DNA of 57,917 bases. It comes from Bacteroidota bacterium. GTDB lineage: Bacteria > Bacteroidota > Ignavibacteria > Kryptoniales > JAKASW01. Made by a program: the position numbers and the translations under genes. The notes under the pieces are model-generated. The model was not told the origin of the DNA. It did not search any database and saw only the letters and a program-made list of their open reading frames with translations. The number at the start of each line of letters is the position of its first letter. The stretch's first letter is position 1. The stretch spans positions 1 through 57,917 of the forward strand of contig JAKAMG010000024.1 in assembly GCA_021812985.1 (NCBI GenBank), written 5' to 3'. Of the stretch, positions 45,025 to 54,450 are shown in pieces.

Positions 45025-46419
45025 ATGAGTGCGACCAAGATCTTGACCGGAGCTTACGGGTTCGCATGCGATGAGGAGCGTCGGACGGGATATTTCGACA
45101 TCGCCGTCCGTTCCAACCTCGTCGTAGAAATAGCGCCCGGGTCGGGCGCTATGAGAGCGAAATATCCCGAGGCCGAGGTCGTAGATCTCTCAGGCAAGAT
45201 CATCCTTCCTACTTTCTTTAACTCACACTTCCATCCCGAATCCCTGATATGCAGATCACTGGAGCCCCGTTCTCCGGTTTCCCAATGGAGGACGGAAGGG
45301 CTCCTCAATCTTGAGGCCGCGCTCGATGCCCAGGACGAGGACTTCTACGAGAAGATGTACCATCTTACCTTCTTCAGCGCGCTGCAGTGCGGCGTGGGAG
45401 GTATGGCTTTTTCGGTCGTGGGGGACGAAACGGGCGCTAGGGGAATGTACTCGGCAGTGAAACTGACCGGCATCGACGCGGTCGCTTTCGCCGAGAGCGA
45501 TCAGCAAATCACTTTCCTTAAAAGGATTGTAGACAGGCATTTGAAGGCCGGCCTTTTCGTCCCTTACCAGAAGGACCTTACCCTTTTCGGCCTGAGTGCG
45601 GTCGCGCGCAACAATTCCGACTCGCCCGGTTGGATCATGACGCATGCCGACGAGGACGCGGAGGACATGGAGATTACAAAATCCAACTTCAATTCCGGTA
45701 TCGTCCAGCTCCTCAAGAAGAGCAAGCTCCTCAATGCCTCCACGATACTGGTCGGGTTGAACGGCACTCCGGCGGCCTCGCTCAAGGCGGCGAAGAACAA
45801 TGGCGTGAAGGTCGTCCTTATCCCGGATACCCTCACCGCGGCGACCTTCAAATCGATACGGAATTTCTTTGGAGACTTCGCGATAGGTTCTAACTGGGAG
45901 ACTCCGGGTCTTTTCATACAGATGAAAAAACTTCTGGAGCTCGGCTGTGATCCGTTTCGCGCGCTCGAGAGCGCGACACGCTCCGGGGCGGCGCTGTTCA
46001 ACATGGGCTCGCGGCTTGGGAGCCTCGAGGCAGGAAAGTTGGCCAGCTTTGCCGTCGTGGACGCGAGAAAGCTTTCGGCCAGACCTTTGGAAAGGATGTC
46101 CCCAGAGGATTCGGCCAGGGCTTTTATCGAAGACTACAACGACTCCGATATCTCGGACGTGATGCTGGACGGAGAGTTCGTTTACAGAGATAAAAAAATA
46201 TTGCTTTACGAGGATACTGAACTCCTTAAGGAAGGGCGGGAGCTGGCCGGGATAGTTGGAAAGTACGTGAAGGCCTACCCGCCTCTGGAAGAGGAGAAGG
46301 TCACGCAAATGAAGGCGCCCCAGACCAGGCCGGATGGCTTGAACGAGCCAGAGCCTGAGACAAAAAAAGTGGAACTGCCGAAGAACATCCGTAAAGTATT
46401 TGGTGAAGATGAATTCTAA
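45025..46419 (+). CDS. amidohydrolase-superfamily protein, probably degenerate
   Basis: 464 residues, cytoplasmic, close to the SsnA/TrzN-type deaminases in layout. The HxH metal pair is kept (H68, H70 in NSHFHPE) and H207 (THADED) is present, but the position where the family has the next metal His reads Gly (ILVGLNG, G244) and the catalytic Asp reads Asn (GSNWETP, N290). A C-terminal extension of about 50 residues is Pro/Glu/Lys-rich. So it may be a pseudoenzyme or have a shifted active site. AAGGAGG lies 5 nt before the ATG. Neighbours: Tat asparaginase upstream, barrel downstream (12 nt). Confidence 0.78.
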   Translation: MSATKILTGAYGFACDEERRTGYFDIAVRSNLVVEIAPGSGAMRAKYPEAEVVDLSGKIILPTFFNSHFHPESLICRSLEPRSPVSQWRTEGLLNLEAALDAQDEDFYEKMYHLTFFSALQCGVGGMAFSVVGDETGARGMYSAVKLTGIDAVAFAESDQQITFLKRIVDRHLKAGLFVPYQKDLTLFGLSAVARNNSDSPGWIMTHADEDAEDMEITKSNFNSGIVQLLKKSKLLNASTILVGLNGTPAASLKAAKNNGVKVVLIPDTLTAATFKSIRNFFGDFAIGSNWETPGLFIQMKKLLELGCDPFRALESATRSGAALFNMGSRLGSLEAGKLASFAVVDARKLSARPLERMSPEDSARAFIEDYNDSDISDVMLDGEFVYRDKKILLYEDTELLKEGRELAGIVGKYVKAYPPLEEEKVTQMKAPQTRPDGLNEPEPETKKVELPKNIRKVFGEDEF

Positions 46420-46431
46420 AAGGAGATCGTA

Positions 46432-47205
46432 ATGAAGTTTAGGACTTTTGTGCTTGTACTTCTAACGTCATCCGCTGCTTTCGCCGGAAACTTGAACGGA
46501 AGTGCGGGAAGTGATGCCGGCGTTGAATCCCGGTATCTTATCGACATGCCGACGGCAGGCATTCTCCACAACGGAATGATCGGGATGAACGTCAATTTCT
46601 ATGAGGCCAGCGGAGTCCTGATGTCTCTTGAAGCCGGCGCCTTCAACCGACTGACATTCGGGCTGAGTTACGGCGGGACAAACGTGATCGGCTCCGGTCC
46701 TGTAGAGTGGAACAAGTTTCCAGGCGTGAACATCCGCTTCCGTCTTCTCGACGAGACGGCCGGGTTCCCCGCTATAACTCTCGGCTACGATTCGCAGGGG
46801 AAGGATGCTTACGTCTCCAGGTATGATCGTTACTCTTATAAGTCTCCCGGCTTCTTTGCGGCCGGCTCCAAGTATTTCTCAATGCTCGGCTATCTCGGAA
46901 TTCATGGCGGCGTGAACTATTCTCTCGAAAACGGGGACGGCAACAAAAACCTCAATTTCTATGTGGGCGTCGATAAGACAATAGGGAGTGATATATCTTT
47001 GGTTGCTGAGTACAATTTCGGCATGAACGACAACCTCGCCGATTCGACGAGTCTGGCAAAACCGGGACCGGGCTATCTGAATGCCGGAGTCAAGTGGAGC
47101 GTAGGCAACGGATTTACTGTCGAATTTGACTACAAGAACATACTTGACCTCAAGAAGACGGGGAGCCTTAGGTCCATAAGGATAGAATACGTGCAATCGA
47201 TGTAA
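46432..47205 (+). CDS. outer-membrane beta-barrel, YjbH-like in places
   Basis: 257 residues with signal peptide ending AFA. The mature protein is a small barrel rich in Gly and aromatic residues with sequences such as PAITLGYDSQGKDAY and FFAAGSKYF, which recall YjbH-domain proteins linked to exopolysaccharide. That resemblance is weak. AAGGAG is 6 nt before the ATG. Probably co-transcribed with the amidohydrolase-like gene. Confidence 0.7.
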   Translation: MKFRTFVLVLLTSSAAFAGNLNGSAGSDAGVESRYLIDMPTAGILHNGMIGMNVNFYEASGVLMSLEAGAFNRLTFGLSYGGTNVIGSGPVEWNKFPGVNIRFRLLDETAGFPAITLGYDSQGKDAYVSRYDRYSYKSPGFFAAGSKYFSMLGYLGIHGGVNYSLENGDGNKNLNFYVGVDKTIGSDISLVAEYNFGMNDNLADSTSLAKPGPGYLNAGVKWSVGNGFTVEFDYKNILDLKKTGSLRSIRIEYVQSM

Positions 47206-47317
47206 CCGCGTCGGCCGCTTCAGCGTCTATGAAAGTGGCCTTAAAAATTGTTAATGCTCGCTGAGAACCTTGTTTTGAACTGTTTTGTTGTGGAAATTGA
47301 AGCGAGGAAATGAGAAG

Positions 47318-47611
47318 ATGATTGCGGTTGTCACATCGGCTCTATTGATGTTCGGATCTGGCAAGGGGGATACTCTGAGTACAGTCGGGCTCGCGGGCGA
47401 ATTTCAAAGATTTTACTACCCACCAGCGATCATCCTAACACAGCCAGCCGGGACTGCGATGCCCGGCGACATTGTACCGCTCATATTTCCGGGATACTAT
47501 TATAAAGGCGATGGCAGGGAAAGGTTCGGCAAAGGTCACGATGAAGGTGGAAGAAAGGACGCCTCAGGTGAGATTAAGCGTTCAAAGGAAGACCGGCGTC
47601 AAAAAAAATGA
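47318..47611 (+). CDS. possible small exported protein
   Basis: A 97-residue frame with a short hydrophobic start (MIAVVTSALLMF), an aromatic/proline stretch (FYYPPAIILTQP) and a strongly charged C-terminus. GAGG is 10 nt upstream. It ends 10 nt before the tyrosine-rich lipoprotein. No family recognised; codon use is plausible but the frame could be spurious. Confidence 0.4.
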   Translation: MIAVVTSALLMFGSGKGDTLSTVGLAGEFQRFYYPPAIILTQPAGTAMPGDIVPLIFPGYYYKGDGRERFGKGHDEGGRKDASGEIKRSKEDRRQKK

Positions 47612-47621
47612 GGTGAGTGTC

Positions 47622-48917
47622 ATGAAGACTAAATTAGCTGTTTCGGCATTGGCTCTCGTGGTTTCGTTGAGCGTGGCCGGCTGTTATACCGAGTTTGCCA
47701 CCACGGGAGGCAACTATGGCGGTTATGGCAGCTCCTACGGCTCGGGGTACTACACGAGCGCTGATTCCGGGTACGCATACGACACAACCTCAGCGCCCGT
47801 CGTGAACAATTACATCAGCAACTACTACGGCACGGACTACAGCTACCCCTACTACGGCGGGAGCCTATATTACCAAAACATGTTTGTACCGGATATGGGA
47901 TGGTGGAACACCGATAGCTGGATGTTTGGAATCGGCATCGGGGGATGGTACGGCAGCTATCCCTACTACGGTGGCTATGCCTACGGCGGTTATTCAATGT
48001 GGCCTTACGGTTATAGCCCGTACTACAATTACTATTCACCGTACAGTTACTACGGCAGCCCGCTTTACTCTTCATACTATCCTTACTATACGCCGTGGTG
48101 GCCTTACTCCTATTATTCCAACTCATCCGGTTTGAGCGCAAGGACGAGGAACAGCGGAGACACGCGTTACGGCAGAGAAGGTTACGGCGGAGGAGGTGTC
48201 GCCCCTCAGCAGGCCGTCGGTACGACTGAGACCGGAAGAGCTTACGGCACGACTGGCGGCGCTTCGAGCGGCCAGGCAACCCCGTCCGTTAGGACCCGCG
48301 CAGGTGATACAGGAAATCCCGGTACAGTGGGTGCTGGAAACGCCGTCGATCAGTCGAGGGTCAGAGTGCGCGGGTCTGAAAGCAGCGCTCCGCCTCAGCA
48401 GTCGTCATACCCGACCCCCAATTCTCAGCCCTCCAATCCACAGCCGAGAGTGAGGGAGCGCGCGCCGAGCTCGCCGCCCCCGCAGCAGAATCCGAATCAG
48501 CAGCCTCAGTCCAATCCTGAACCACGCGTACGCGAGAGTGCACCGAGCTACAATCCGCCTCCACAGCAGAATCCGGCTCCGAGTTACAATCCTCCGCCAC
48601 AGCAGAGTCCAGCTCCGAGCAGTCCGCCTCCGCAGCAGGCCCCTGCTCCGAGAGTGAGGCACGGCAGCGTATCATACGAGGGCGTTTATCAAAGATATGC
48701 CGTTGCCCGCGCTTACGAGTCTATGAGGGAGAGAACAGGGTTCGCGAGGCCTGCGGTTTCAGGCCAAAACTATGGAATGCCGGGATATCAGGAGAGCGCG
48801 CCGAGATATGAATTTCGTGGCGCGCCCTCGTTCGCGAGATCTGAGGAAAGAGTGGCAACACCGGCCGTGAACGAGAGTGGTTCACGTCAGTCGAGCGGAG
48901 GCAGGACCCGTCACTGA
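47622..48917 (+). CDS. tyrosine-rich lipoprotein with Pro/Gln repeats
   Basis: 431 residues. Signal peptide with lipobox SVAGC (Cys21), then about 150 residues dominated by Tyr, Gly, Ser, Trp and Pro (YYGGSLYYQN, YNYYSPYSYYG), a Gly/Ala/Thr linker, a Pro/Gln repeat region (APSYNPPPQQ units) and a basic tail. Low-complexity aromatic sequence of this type tends to self-associate. ATG at 47622 with GAGGTG 6 nt upstream is preferred; the frame stays open farther upstream but would remove the signal peptide. Function unknown; perhaps a surface matrix or adhesive protein. Confidence 0.78.
   Translation: MKTKLAVSALALVVSLSVAGCYTEFATTGGNYGGYGSSYGSGYYTSADSGYAYDTTSAPVVNNYISNYYGTDYSYPYYGGSLYYQNMFVPDMGWWNTDSWMFGIGIGGWYGSYPYYGGYAYGGYSMWPYGYSPYYNYYSPYSYYGSPLYSSYYPYYTPWWPYSYYSNSSGLSARTRNSGDTRYGREGYGGGGVAPQQAVGTTETGRAYGTTGGASSGQATPSVRTRAGDTGNPGTVGAGNAVDQSRVRVRGSESSAPPQQSSYPTPNSQPSNPQPRVRERAPSSPPPQQNPNQQPQSNPEPRVRESAPSYNPPPQQNPAPSYNPPPQQSPAPSSPPPQQAPAPRVRHGSVSYEGVYQRYAVARAYESMRERTGFARPAVSGQNYGMPGYQESAPRYEFRGAPSFARSEERVATPAVNESGSRQSSGGRTRH
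48541..48660 (+). repeat. imperfect tandem repeats within the tyrosine-rich lipoprotein gene
   Basis: Three imperfect units of about 33-36 bp encode APSYNPPPQQNP, APSYNPPPQQSP and APSSPPPQQAP; shorter related pieces (RVRExAPS) precede them. Such repeats can change in number by slippage. Confidence 0.7.
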
Positions 48918-49018
48918 TACTGCTTCCGGGTGTTCATCTAGTGGGGCGGCCCCCGCGCGGCACTTTGATTTCTTATTTTTGCCCCGACTGTGTTGTTACT
49001 TAATTGAACGGTAAGAGT

Positions 49019-50512
49019 ATGAATCGCAGAATTCTCTATTCAATATCCCTTCTTCTCCTATTCACAATTAGCGCGTACGCGCAATATCCCGAGGATGCGC
49101 TGCGGCTCGGCGAGAGCAGCTACGGCATGAGCGCGCGCTCCGTATCTATGGGAAATGCGATGACAGGCCTGGCGCAGGGCTACGACGCGGTCCTCTATAA
49201 CCCTGCCGGTCTTGCACAGTCTCGCCAATCGGAATTCTCTTTCGGCCTGAATTTTCTGGGGAACAACAACGATGCGTCGTATCTCGGGAGCAGCAATTCG
49301 CTCTCAAGGTCACAGACCGACATAACGAACGTCGGCATTGTTTATCCCTTCCCGACGCTGAAGGGGAGCTTTGTCGTCGCGTTCGGATACAACAGAGGCG
49401 CGGATTTCAATTCGGCACTTTCCGTCAAGGGGACAAACAGGAACAGCTCTATCATACCTTCCCTGTATTATCCAGGCGACACGCTCGCGGACATTTCTTA
49501 CATGGTTTTCCTTGAGGACGCGAGTCAGAATCCGCTCGTGACCAAGGACGTCTACCAGAGTGGTCAGACATTCAGGTCAGGCGGCCTGAACAATTGGCTG
49601 GCATCGGCGGCAATCGACGTCGCACAGGATTTTTCGCTGGGGTTAACGCTCAATCTTATTAGCGGTTCCTATCAGTACAACAGGACGTTTACGGAGAGCG
49701 CGATATCCGGAGGCGTCTACGGTGATCCGACATTCAGCCAGTTTGTCCTCAGCGACCAGGATAACCAGGACATAACAGGCTGGAACGCGAAGTTTGGTTT
49801 CCTATATCGGATGAGAGACGAGAGCGGGAACGTGATCGCGAGAGTCGGAGCCGCTATAAACTTCCCGTCATACATGACCATCACTGACAATTATTCGTCG
49901 CAGGGCACTGCCACGTTTACTGCTGGAGGTAATCCTGCGCCTTATTCCACTTCGAACGGCTACGGCGAATCGGAGTCAGGTTATCCTGGGCCGGCGCTCC
50001 AGTACGATGTCACTACTCCTTTCAAGTTCTCGGTCGGTGTATCGGGCGGTTCACAGCGAATACTTACATCGGCGGACATCGAGTACACTGACTGGACGCA
50101 GCTAGATTTCAGTAATTCCAATCTTCCTGCATCTGTGATCAGCAATTTGAACTCCCAAGTAAAACAATCGTTTACGTCCACGACCAACTTTAGAGCGGGG
50201 TTGGAGATTGCGCTGGCAAATCCGAACTACTCGCTGACTGTCCCGTACGTCAGGGTTGGTGGAAGCTATCTCCCGTCACCGTATGCCAACGATAAAGCTG
50301 CCCAGGCGCAGAAGTTCCTCAGCGGCGGCCTCGGCTTCCGCATCCAAAACAGCATAGTCGTCGACCTCGCTTACCAGTACGGGTGGTGGGAGACAAGCAG
50401 TCTGGTCTATCCGGGGACGACCATAAACAATGTGAGCTATATCGGACAGAGCACGAGCAATGAGAAGGTCACGAACACGAACTTTCTATTCTCGTTCAAA
50501 TATGATTTCTGA
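49019..50512 (+). CDS. OmpP1/FadL/TodX family outer-membrane transporter
   Basis: 497 residues. Signal peptide ending AYA; after it the family N-terminus SARSVSMGNAMTGLAQGYDAVLYNPAGLAQ, with the NPAGL motif. Many beta strands and C-terminal KYDF. FadL-type barrels carry hydrophobic molecules such as fatty acids or aromatics inward. ATG at 49019 is chosen; a TTG at 49004 is in frame. No convincing ribosome site for either. Followed by a smaller barrel gene after 8 nt. Confidence 0.82.
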   Translation: MNRRILYSISLLLLFTISAYAQYPEDALRLGESSYGMSARSVSMGNAMTGLAQGYDAVLYNPAGLAQSRQSEFSFGLNFLGNNNDASYLGSSNSLSRSQTDITNVGIVYPFPTLKGSFVVAFGYNRGADFNSALSVKGTNRNSSIIPSLYYPGDTLADISYMVFLEDASQNPLVTKDVYQSGQTFRSGGLNNWLASAAIDVAQDFSLGLTLNLISGSYQYNRTFTESAISGGVYGDPTFSQFVLSDQDNQDITGWNAKFGFLYRMRDESGNVIARVGAAINFPSYMTITDNYSSQGTATFTAGGNPAPYSTSNGYGESESGYPGPALQYDVTTPFKFSVGVSGGSQRILTSADIEYTDWTQLDFSNSNLPASVISNLNSQVKQSFTSTTNFRAGLEIALANPNYSLTVPYVRVGGSYLPSPYANDKAAQAQKFLSGGLGFRIQNSIVVDLAYQYGWWETSSLVYPGTTINNVSYIGQSTSNEKVTNTNFLFSFKYDF

Positions 50513-50520
50513 GGTGCGCT

Positions 50521-51213
50521 ATGCTGAGTAGGAACAGGTTAGCACTCGGGGCCTTAATCTTTGTCGTCTCGGTCGCGGCACAGGCCCAGACTCTCGGAAG
50601 CGGGTTTCGTCCCGGAAGTATCGATTATATCCCCGCGCAATTTCAGCCGCGAAGCGGAGCGGTATCTTTCGGAAATGATATGTCCGCCCTCGGCGCGAGG
50701 CAGGGAGCGATAGCGGCGCCCGAATACTCTCCTTTCCTCATGAACGCCACGTCGCTCGGCGCCGGGATGGAGGGAACCGTGCCCCTTCGCAACAACATCT
50801 TCGTCAGAATCTCAATCATAAGCCTGTTCAACCCTTCGCTGGCGTCGTATCAGACAGGTTCACAAGGCATGCTGATGCCCGTTCAGCTCGGCGCAAGGCT
50901 TCCGATATACTCAGCGGAGCTCGGAACGTTGGGGTATTCACTGTACGGCGAGGGATCCGCTGGGCTTTTGTTCGGATGGGCCTTCCCAACTAACGGCTCT
51001 TTTATGAGCTACTCGCTTCCCAATTCCAGGTTCACCTCCGGCGCCTCGGCGTACGCGGGAATCGGAAATACTCTCCGCGTTGACAGGTACGTCGGTCTAT
51101 ACCTTAATGGCGGTTTGGGTTACTTCGACCTTTTCTCGTCGACGTTCATGCCTCAGACCAGATATCTAGTCCCCTCATTATCCGTCGGATTCCTCTTTAA
51201 CTTCGTCCAGTAG
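50521..51213 (+). CDS. small outer-membrane beta-barrel, unrecognised
   Basis: 230 residues with signal peptide ending AQAQ, alternating beta strands, and GFLFNFVQ at the end. GAGG is about 7 nt before the ATG. It probably forms an operon with the FadL-like gene. No family recognised. Confidence 0.68.
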   Translation: MLSRNRLALGALIFVVSVAAQAQTLGSGFRPGSIDYIPAQFQPRSGAVSFGNDMSALGARQGAIAAPEYSPFLMNATSLGAGMEGTVPLRNNIFVRISIISLFNPSLASYQTGSQGMLMPVQLGARLPIYSAELGTLGYSLYGEGSAGLLFGWAFPTNGSFMSYSLPNSRFTSGASAYAGIGNTLRVDRYVGLYLNGGLGYFDLFSSTFMPQTRYLVPSLSVGFLFNFVQ

Positions 51214-51244
51214 AGGGGTACTCTCGCACAGCTGACACTTTCTA

Positions 51245-51274
51245 TTGTTACATTGGCACCCCCTTCGCTAAATT
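51245..51274 (+). promoter_or_regulatory. candidate promoter giving a leaderless penicillin-acylase-like mRNA
   Basis: TTGTTA (51245-51250), 18-bp spacer, TAAATT (51269-51274). Transcription would start about seven bases later, at the GTG at 51281. No Shine-Dalgarno sequence. Confidence 0.4.
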
Positions 51275-51280
51275 GTGCGA

Positions 51281-53695
51281 GTGAATAGATTCAAGTTTTT
51301 CGCTGCCGTCTTCTCTCTGACGATACTGGTCATACTCGTGAGCGTCATACTCTTGCTCCGAAAGATAGGGACCTCGTCGCTGCCGCAGGAAGACGGGACG
51401 TCTGCGGTGCCCGGGCTTGGGGTGGAGGTAAAGATTTCGCGCGACAGCCTCGGCGTTCCCTACATACAGGCGGAGTCGGATTCCGACGCTTATTTTGCGC
51501 TCGGCTATGTCCATGCGCAGGACCGGCTCTTCCAGATGGAAATGTACCGGCGGCTTGGAGAAGGAAGACTCAGCGAAATATTCGGAAGCAAGACTGTCCC
51601 CATTGATGAGCTTTTCCGAACTCTGCGCTTCCGCGAGATGGCAGACTCCATCTATGACAACTCATCCCCGCTGAGCAAGAACATTCTCCGCTGGTATTCG
51701 AACGGCATCAACGCATACATTTCGACCGCGAAAGTTCTTCCGGCTGAATTCGCGATGCTGCAGTTCTCTCCTTCCCCCTGGAAACCGCAGGACAGCTACA
51801 TCGTGGCGCGCCTTATGGCGTGGGAGCTCAATATCTCATGGTGGACGAAGCCTGTATTCGGCGAATTGTACGACCGTCTCGGAGCCGACAAGGCTTCAAT
51901 ATTGATTCCGCTGTTCGGTGATTCGAGGGGATCATCTGCTCCGAAGGGAAGAGGGCGGGGCGCCGCGGCGCTGAACGGCTTCATTGAAGCGAACTCTAAG
52001 GCTCTGGCTTTTCTTGAAGGAGCGCGGTCGCCTGACTGCTTCGGGAGCAACAACTGGACGATTGCCCCCGCGAGGTCCAGCACGGGGTCGGCTATACTCT
52101 GCAACGACCCTCATCTGGCCTTCAGTGAACCCGCGAAGTGGTATCTCGTGTCGATATCTTCTCCATCGCTCCATGTCATTGGCGTGTCGCTTCCGGGCGC
52201 ACCCGGCGTAGTTATCGGAAGAAACAGAAACGTCGCATGGGGTATGACGAACGTTATGGCCGACGATGCTGATTTCTATATCATGAAGCCGGACTCCGGC
52301 AATCCCGACAGATACTGGTACAACAACAAGTCCGTCCCTTTTACATCGACCCTCGATACGATAGAAGTCAAAGGCGAGTCGCCAACCATCTTTTCAGCGC
52401 GCACCTCCATACCAGGCCCGATAGTGAGCGGCGTGATGGCCGACTCGTATCAGATGAGCTCGACCCACTCGAGCGTCGGGAATTCTGACCAGGTGGTGGC
52501 GATGAAGTGGTCGGCTTACTCGCCGAGCGATGAGGTGAGGGCAATATACCTGATGAACACCTCTAAGGATTTTAGCGAGTTCGTGGGTGCGCTGAAATAT
52601 TTCGGCGCTCCAGCCCAGAACTTTGTCTATGCGGATACCAAGGGAAACATCGGTTACAAAGCGGCAGGGAATATACCCCTTCGAAATTACCCTCTCCCAT
52701 TCCTTCCGCAGTCAGGTACATCTTCTAAAGCCGTCTGGCAGGGGTTTATACCGTTCGAGTCTCTCCCGGAAAGTTTCAACCCGCAGGATGGATTCATAGC
52801 GACGGCGAACAACCGTACCGCTCCGGAGAATTATCCATATTATCTCACTAATCTCTACGAACCATCTTCAAGGATAGACAGAATTAAGTCCTTCCTTTCC
52901 CAGCATGACACGATGAGCGTCGAACTTTGCAGAGAGCTGCAGCTCGATTACTATTCTGATTTCATGGTTAATTTGAACGGGAAGGTGCTCGCTGCCTGCG
53001 ACAGCGAGATATACTCGCCGAAGGAGCTCGTTTACCTGCGCAATTTCAACGGCATAATTGATGCCAAGAGCACGGCCGCGTCGATCCTCAACCTGACGTT
53101 CGTCGAGATGGTCAAGAGAACCTTTGAACCCCTGATGGGAGAGTCCCTTTACAAGAAATACATCCTCATCAGCAATGTGCCAACGAGGGTTCTTGAAGGA
53201 ATCCTGAGTGACCCCGCCAAACTCGGTGAACTGTACGGCGTTGCCAATGGCGACAGCCTCCTGAACCTGCAGCTAACGGCCAGCCTGGACGCGTCGCTCA
53301 GAAAATTGAGGACAGAATTTGGGAGCCGGCCGATCAATTGGATGTGGGGAAAGATCCACACTCTGGAGCTCAAGCATCCGCTCAGCTCGAACAGAATTAT
53401 CAGGGACGTTTATGACCTGGGGCCATTTCCAAGAGGAGGCACGAACACGACAGTTAACAACGGGGAGTTCTCGCTCGATGATCCGTACCAGATGCTCATC
53501 GGGCCGTCTATGAGAATGATTGTGGACATGAGCAAGGATGGGTTGTATTTCTCACTTCCCGGCGGCGAATGCGGCCAGCTCCTCAGCAATCACTACTCTG
53601 ACTTCCTGAAGGATTATCTCGACGGAAGGGTGAGCTATTTCCCTCTTTCCGCATCAGGGAGAACGCACCAACTTAGTCTCGTACCGGCTCATTGA
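51281..53695 (+). CDS. penicillin acylase family Ntn hydrolase, membrane-anchored
   Basis: About 804 residues. One N-terminal membrane anchor (about residues 5-28), then the alpha region and the maturation site G-SNNW (Gly257/Ser258 when counted from GTG 51275), where Ser becomes the nucleophile of the beta chain. GYVHAQDRLFQMEM and the late PRGGTNTTVNNG segment fit the family. Natural substrates in such bacteria are often acyl-homoserine lactones or other amides; nothing here decides. GTG 51275 and 51281 are both possible starts; the candidate promoter favours 51281. The stop overlaps the sirtuin start by one base. Confidence 0.88.
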   Translation: MNRFKFFAAVFSLTILVILVSVILLLRKIGTSSLPQEDGTSAVPGLGVEVKISRDSLGVPYIQAESDSDAYFALGYVHAQDRLFQMEMYRRLGEGRLSEIFGSKTVPIDELFRTLRFREMADSIYDNSSPLSKNILRWYSNGINAYISTAKVLPAEFAMLQFSPSPWKPQDSYIVARLMAWELNISWWTKPVFGELYDRLGADKASILIPLFGDSRGSSAPKGRGRGAAALNGFIEANSKALAFLEGARSPDCFGSNNWTIAPARSSTGSAILCNDPHLAFSEPAKWYLVSISSPSLHVIGVSLPGAPGVVIGRNRNVAWGMTNVMADDADFYIMKPDSGNPDRYWYNNKSVPFTSTLDTIEVKGESPTIFSARTSIPGPIVSGVMADSYQMSSTHSSVGNSDQVVAMKWSAYSPSDEVRAIYLMNTSKDFSEFVGALKYFGAPAQNFVYADTKGNIGYKAAGNIPLRNYPLPFLPQSGTSSKAVWQGFIPFESLPESFNPQDGFIATANNRTAPENYPYYLTNLYEPSSRIDRIKSFLSQHDTMSVELCRELQLDYYSDFMVNLNGKVLAACDSEIYSPKELVYLRNFNGIIDAKSTAASILNLTFVEMVKRTFEPLMGESLYKKYILISNVPTRVLEGILSDPAKLGELYGVANGDSLLNLQLTASLDASLRKLRTEFGSRPINWMWGKIHTLELKHPLSSNRIIRDVYDLGPFPRGGTNTTVNNGEFSLDDPYQMLIGPSMRMIVDMSKDGLYFSLPGGECGQLLSNHYSDFLKDYLDGRVSYFPLSASGRTHQLSLVPAH

Positions 53696-54450
53696 TGCTC
53701 CCTGAAGGATTGCAGAGAACTCTCGCGAGGGCGCGGAAGGCGGTCGCCTTTACGGGGGCGGGTATCTCCGCCGAGAGCGGGATACCGACTTTCAGAGGAG
53801 ACGATGGATTATGGAGCAAGCTGCGACCTGAGGAGTTGGCGAATTTCGATGCGTTTCTCAGGAATCCCCAGCTTGTCTCCGAATGGTACGCCCACCGCAG
53901 ACATGTGACGAGGGAGTCCAGGCCAAATCCCGCGCATGATGCGCTCGTGGAGATGGAAGATCTCTTCGACAAGTTTATCATTGTTACGCAGAACATAGAT
54001 AACCTCCACAGACGCGCGGGATCAAAAAATATCGCCGAGCTCCACGGGAACATTGAAAGGAACTATTGCCTGGGATGCGGAGCGAGATACGATGGTGAAG
54101 AGTTCGAAGACAACCCCACCTTTACCTGTCCGAAGTGTGGCGGGCTGATCCGGCCTGACATTGTCTGGTTCGGGGAAATGCTTCCTACTGAGGAGTGGGA
54201 GAAGGCGGAGGCGGCCGCAGAGGAGGCAGATGTAATGTTTGTCGTCGGTACGTCCGCCGTCGTATATCCCGCGGCTGAACTTCCGATGACAGTCAACAGA
54301 CAGGGAGGGAAGGTCGTGGAGATAAACATCGAGGAAACTCCGCTGACCAGGATCGCTGATTATTCGCTGCGCGGCCAGGCATCGGTCTTTCTAGTGGAAA
54401 TTGTTGAAAAACTTAAGGAGCTACGTAAAGTTGGCAAGTATACAGAATAG
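53695..54450 (+). CDS. cobB: Sir2-family NAD-dependent deacylase, class III
   Basis: 251 residues. GAGISAESGIPTFRG (NAD), TQNIDNLH, catalytic His117 (ELHG), and the zinc Cys pairs C125/C128 and C145/C148. Y65 and R68 (YAHR) are the Tyr-x-x-Arg pair that lets SIRT5-type enzymes remove succinyl and malonyl groups. Overlaps penicillin acylase by one base and pyruvate kinase by 20 nt; a metabolic deacylase coupled to pyruvate kinase suggests control of central metabolism, which is inference. Confidence 0.93.
   Translation: MLPEGLQRTLARARKAVAFTGAGISAESGIPTFRGDDGLWSKLRPEELANFDAFLRNPQLVSEWYAHRRHVTRESRPNPAHDALVEMEDLFDKFIIVTQNIDNLHRRAGSKNIAELHGNIERNYCLGCGARYDGEEFEDNPTFTCPKCGGLIRPDIVWFGEMLPTEEWEKAEAAAEEADVMFVVGTSAVVYPAAELPMTVNRQGGKVVEINIEETPLTRIADYSLRGQASVFLVEIVEKLKELRKVGKYTE

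Noticed and set aside
45256-46308. 350-codon open frame on the minus strand opposite the amidohydrolase-like gene
   Set aside because: No signal, motif or ribosome site; the plus-strand frame has family motifs and a strong ribosome site. It is a shadow of biased codon use.
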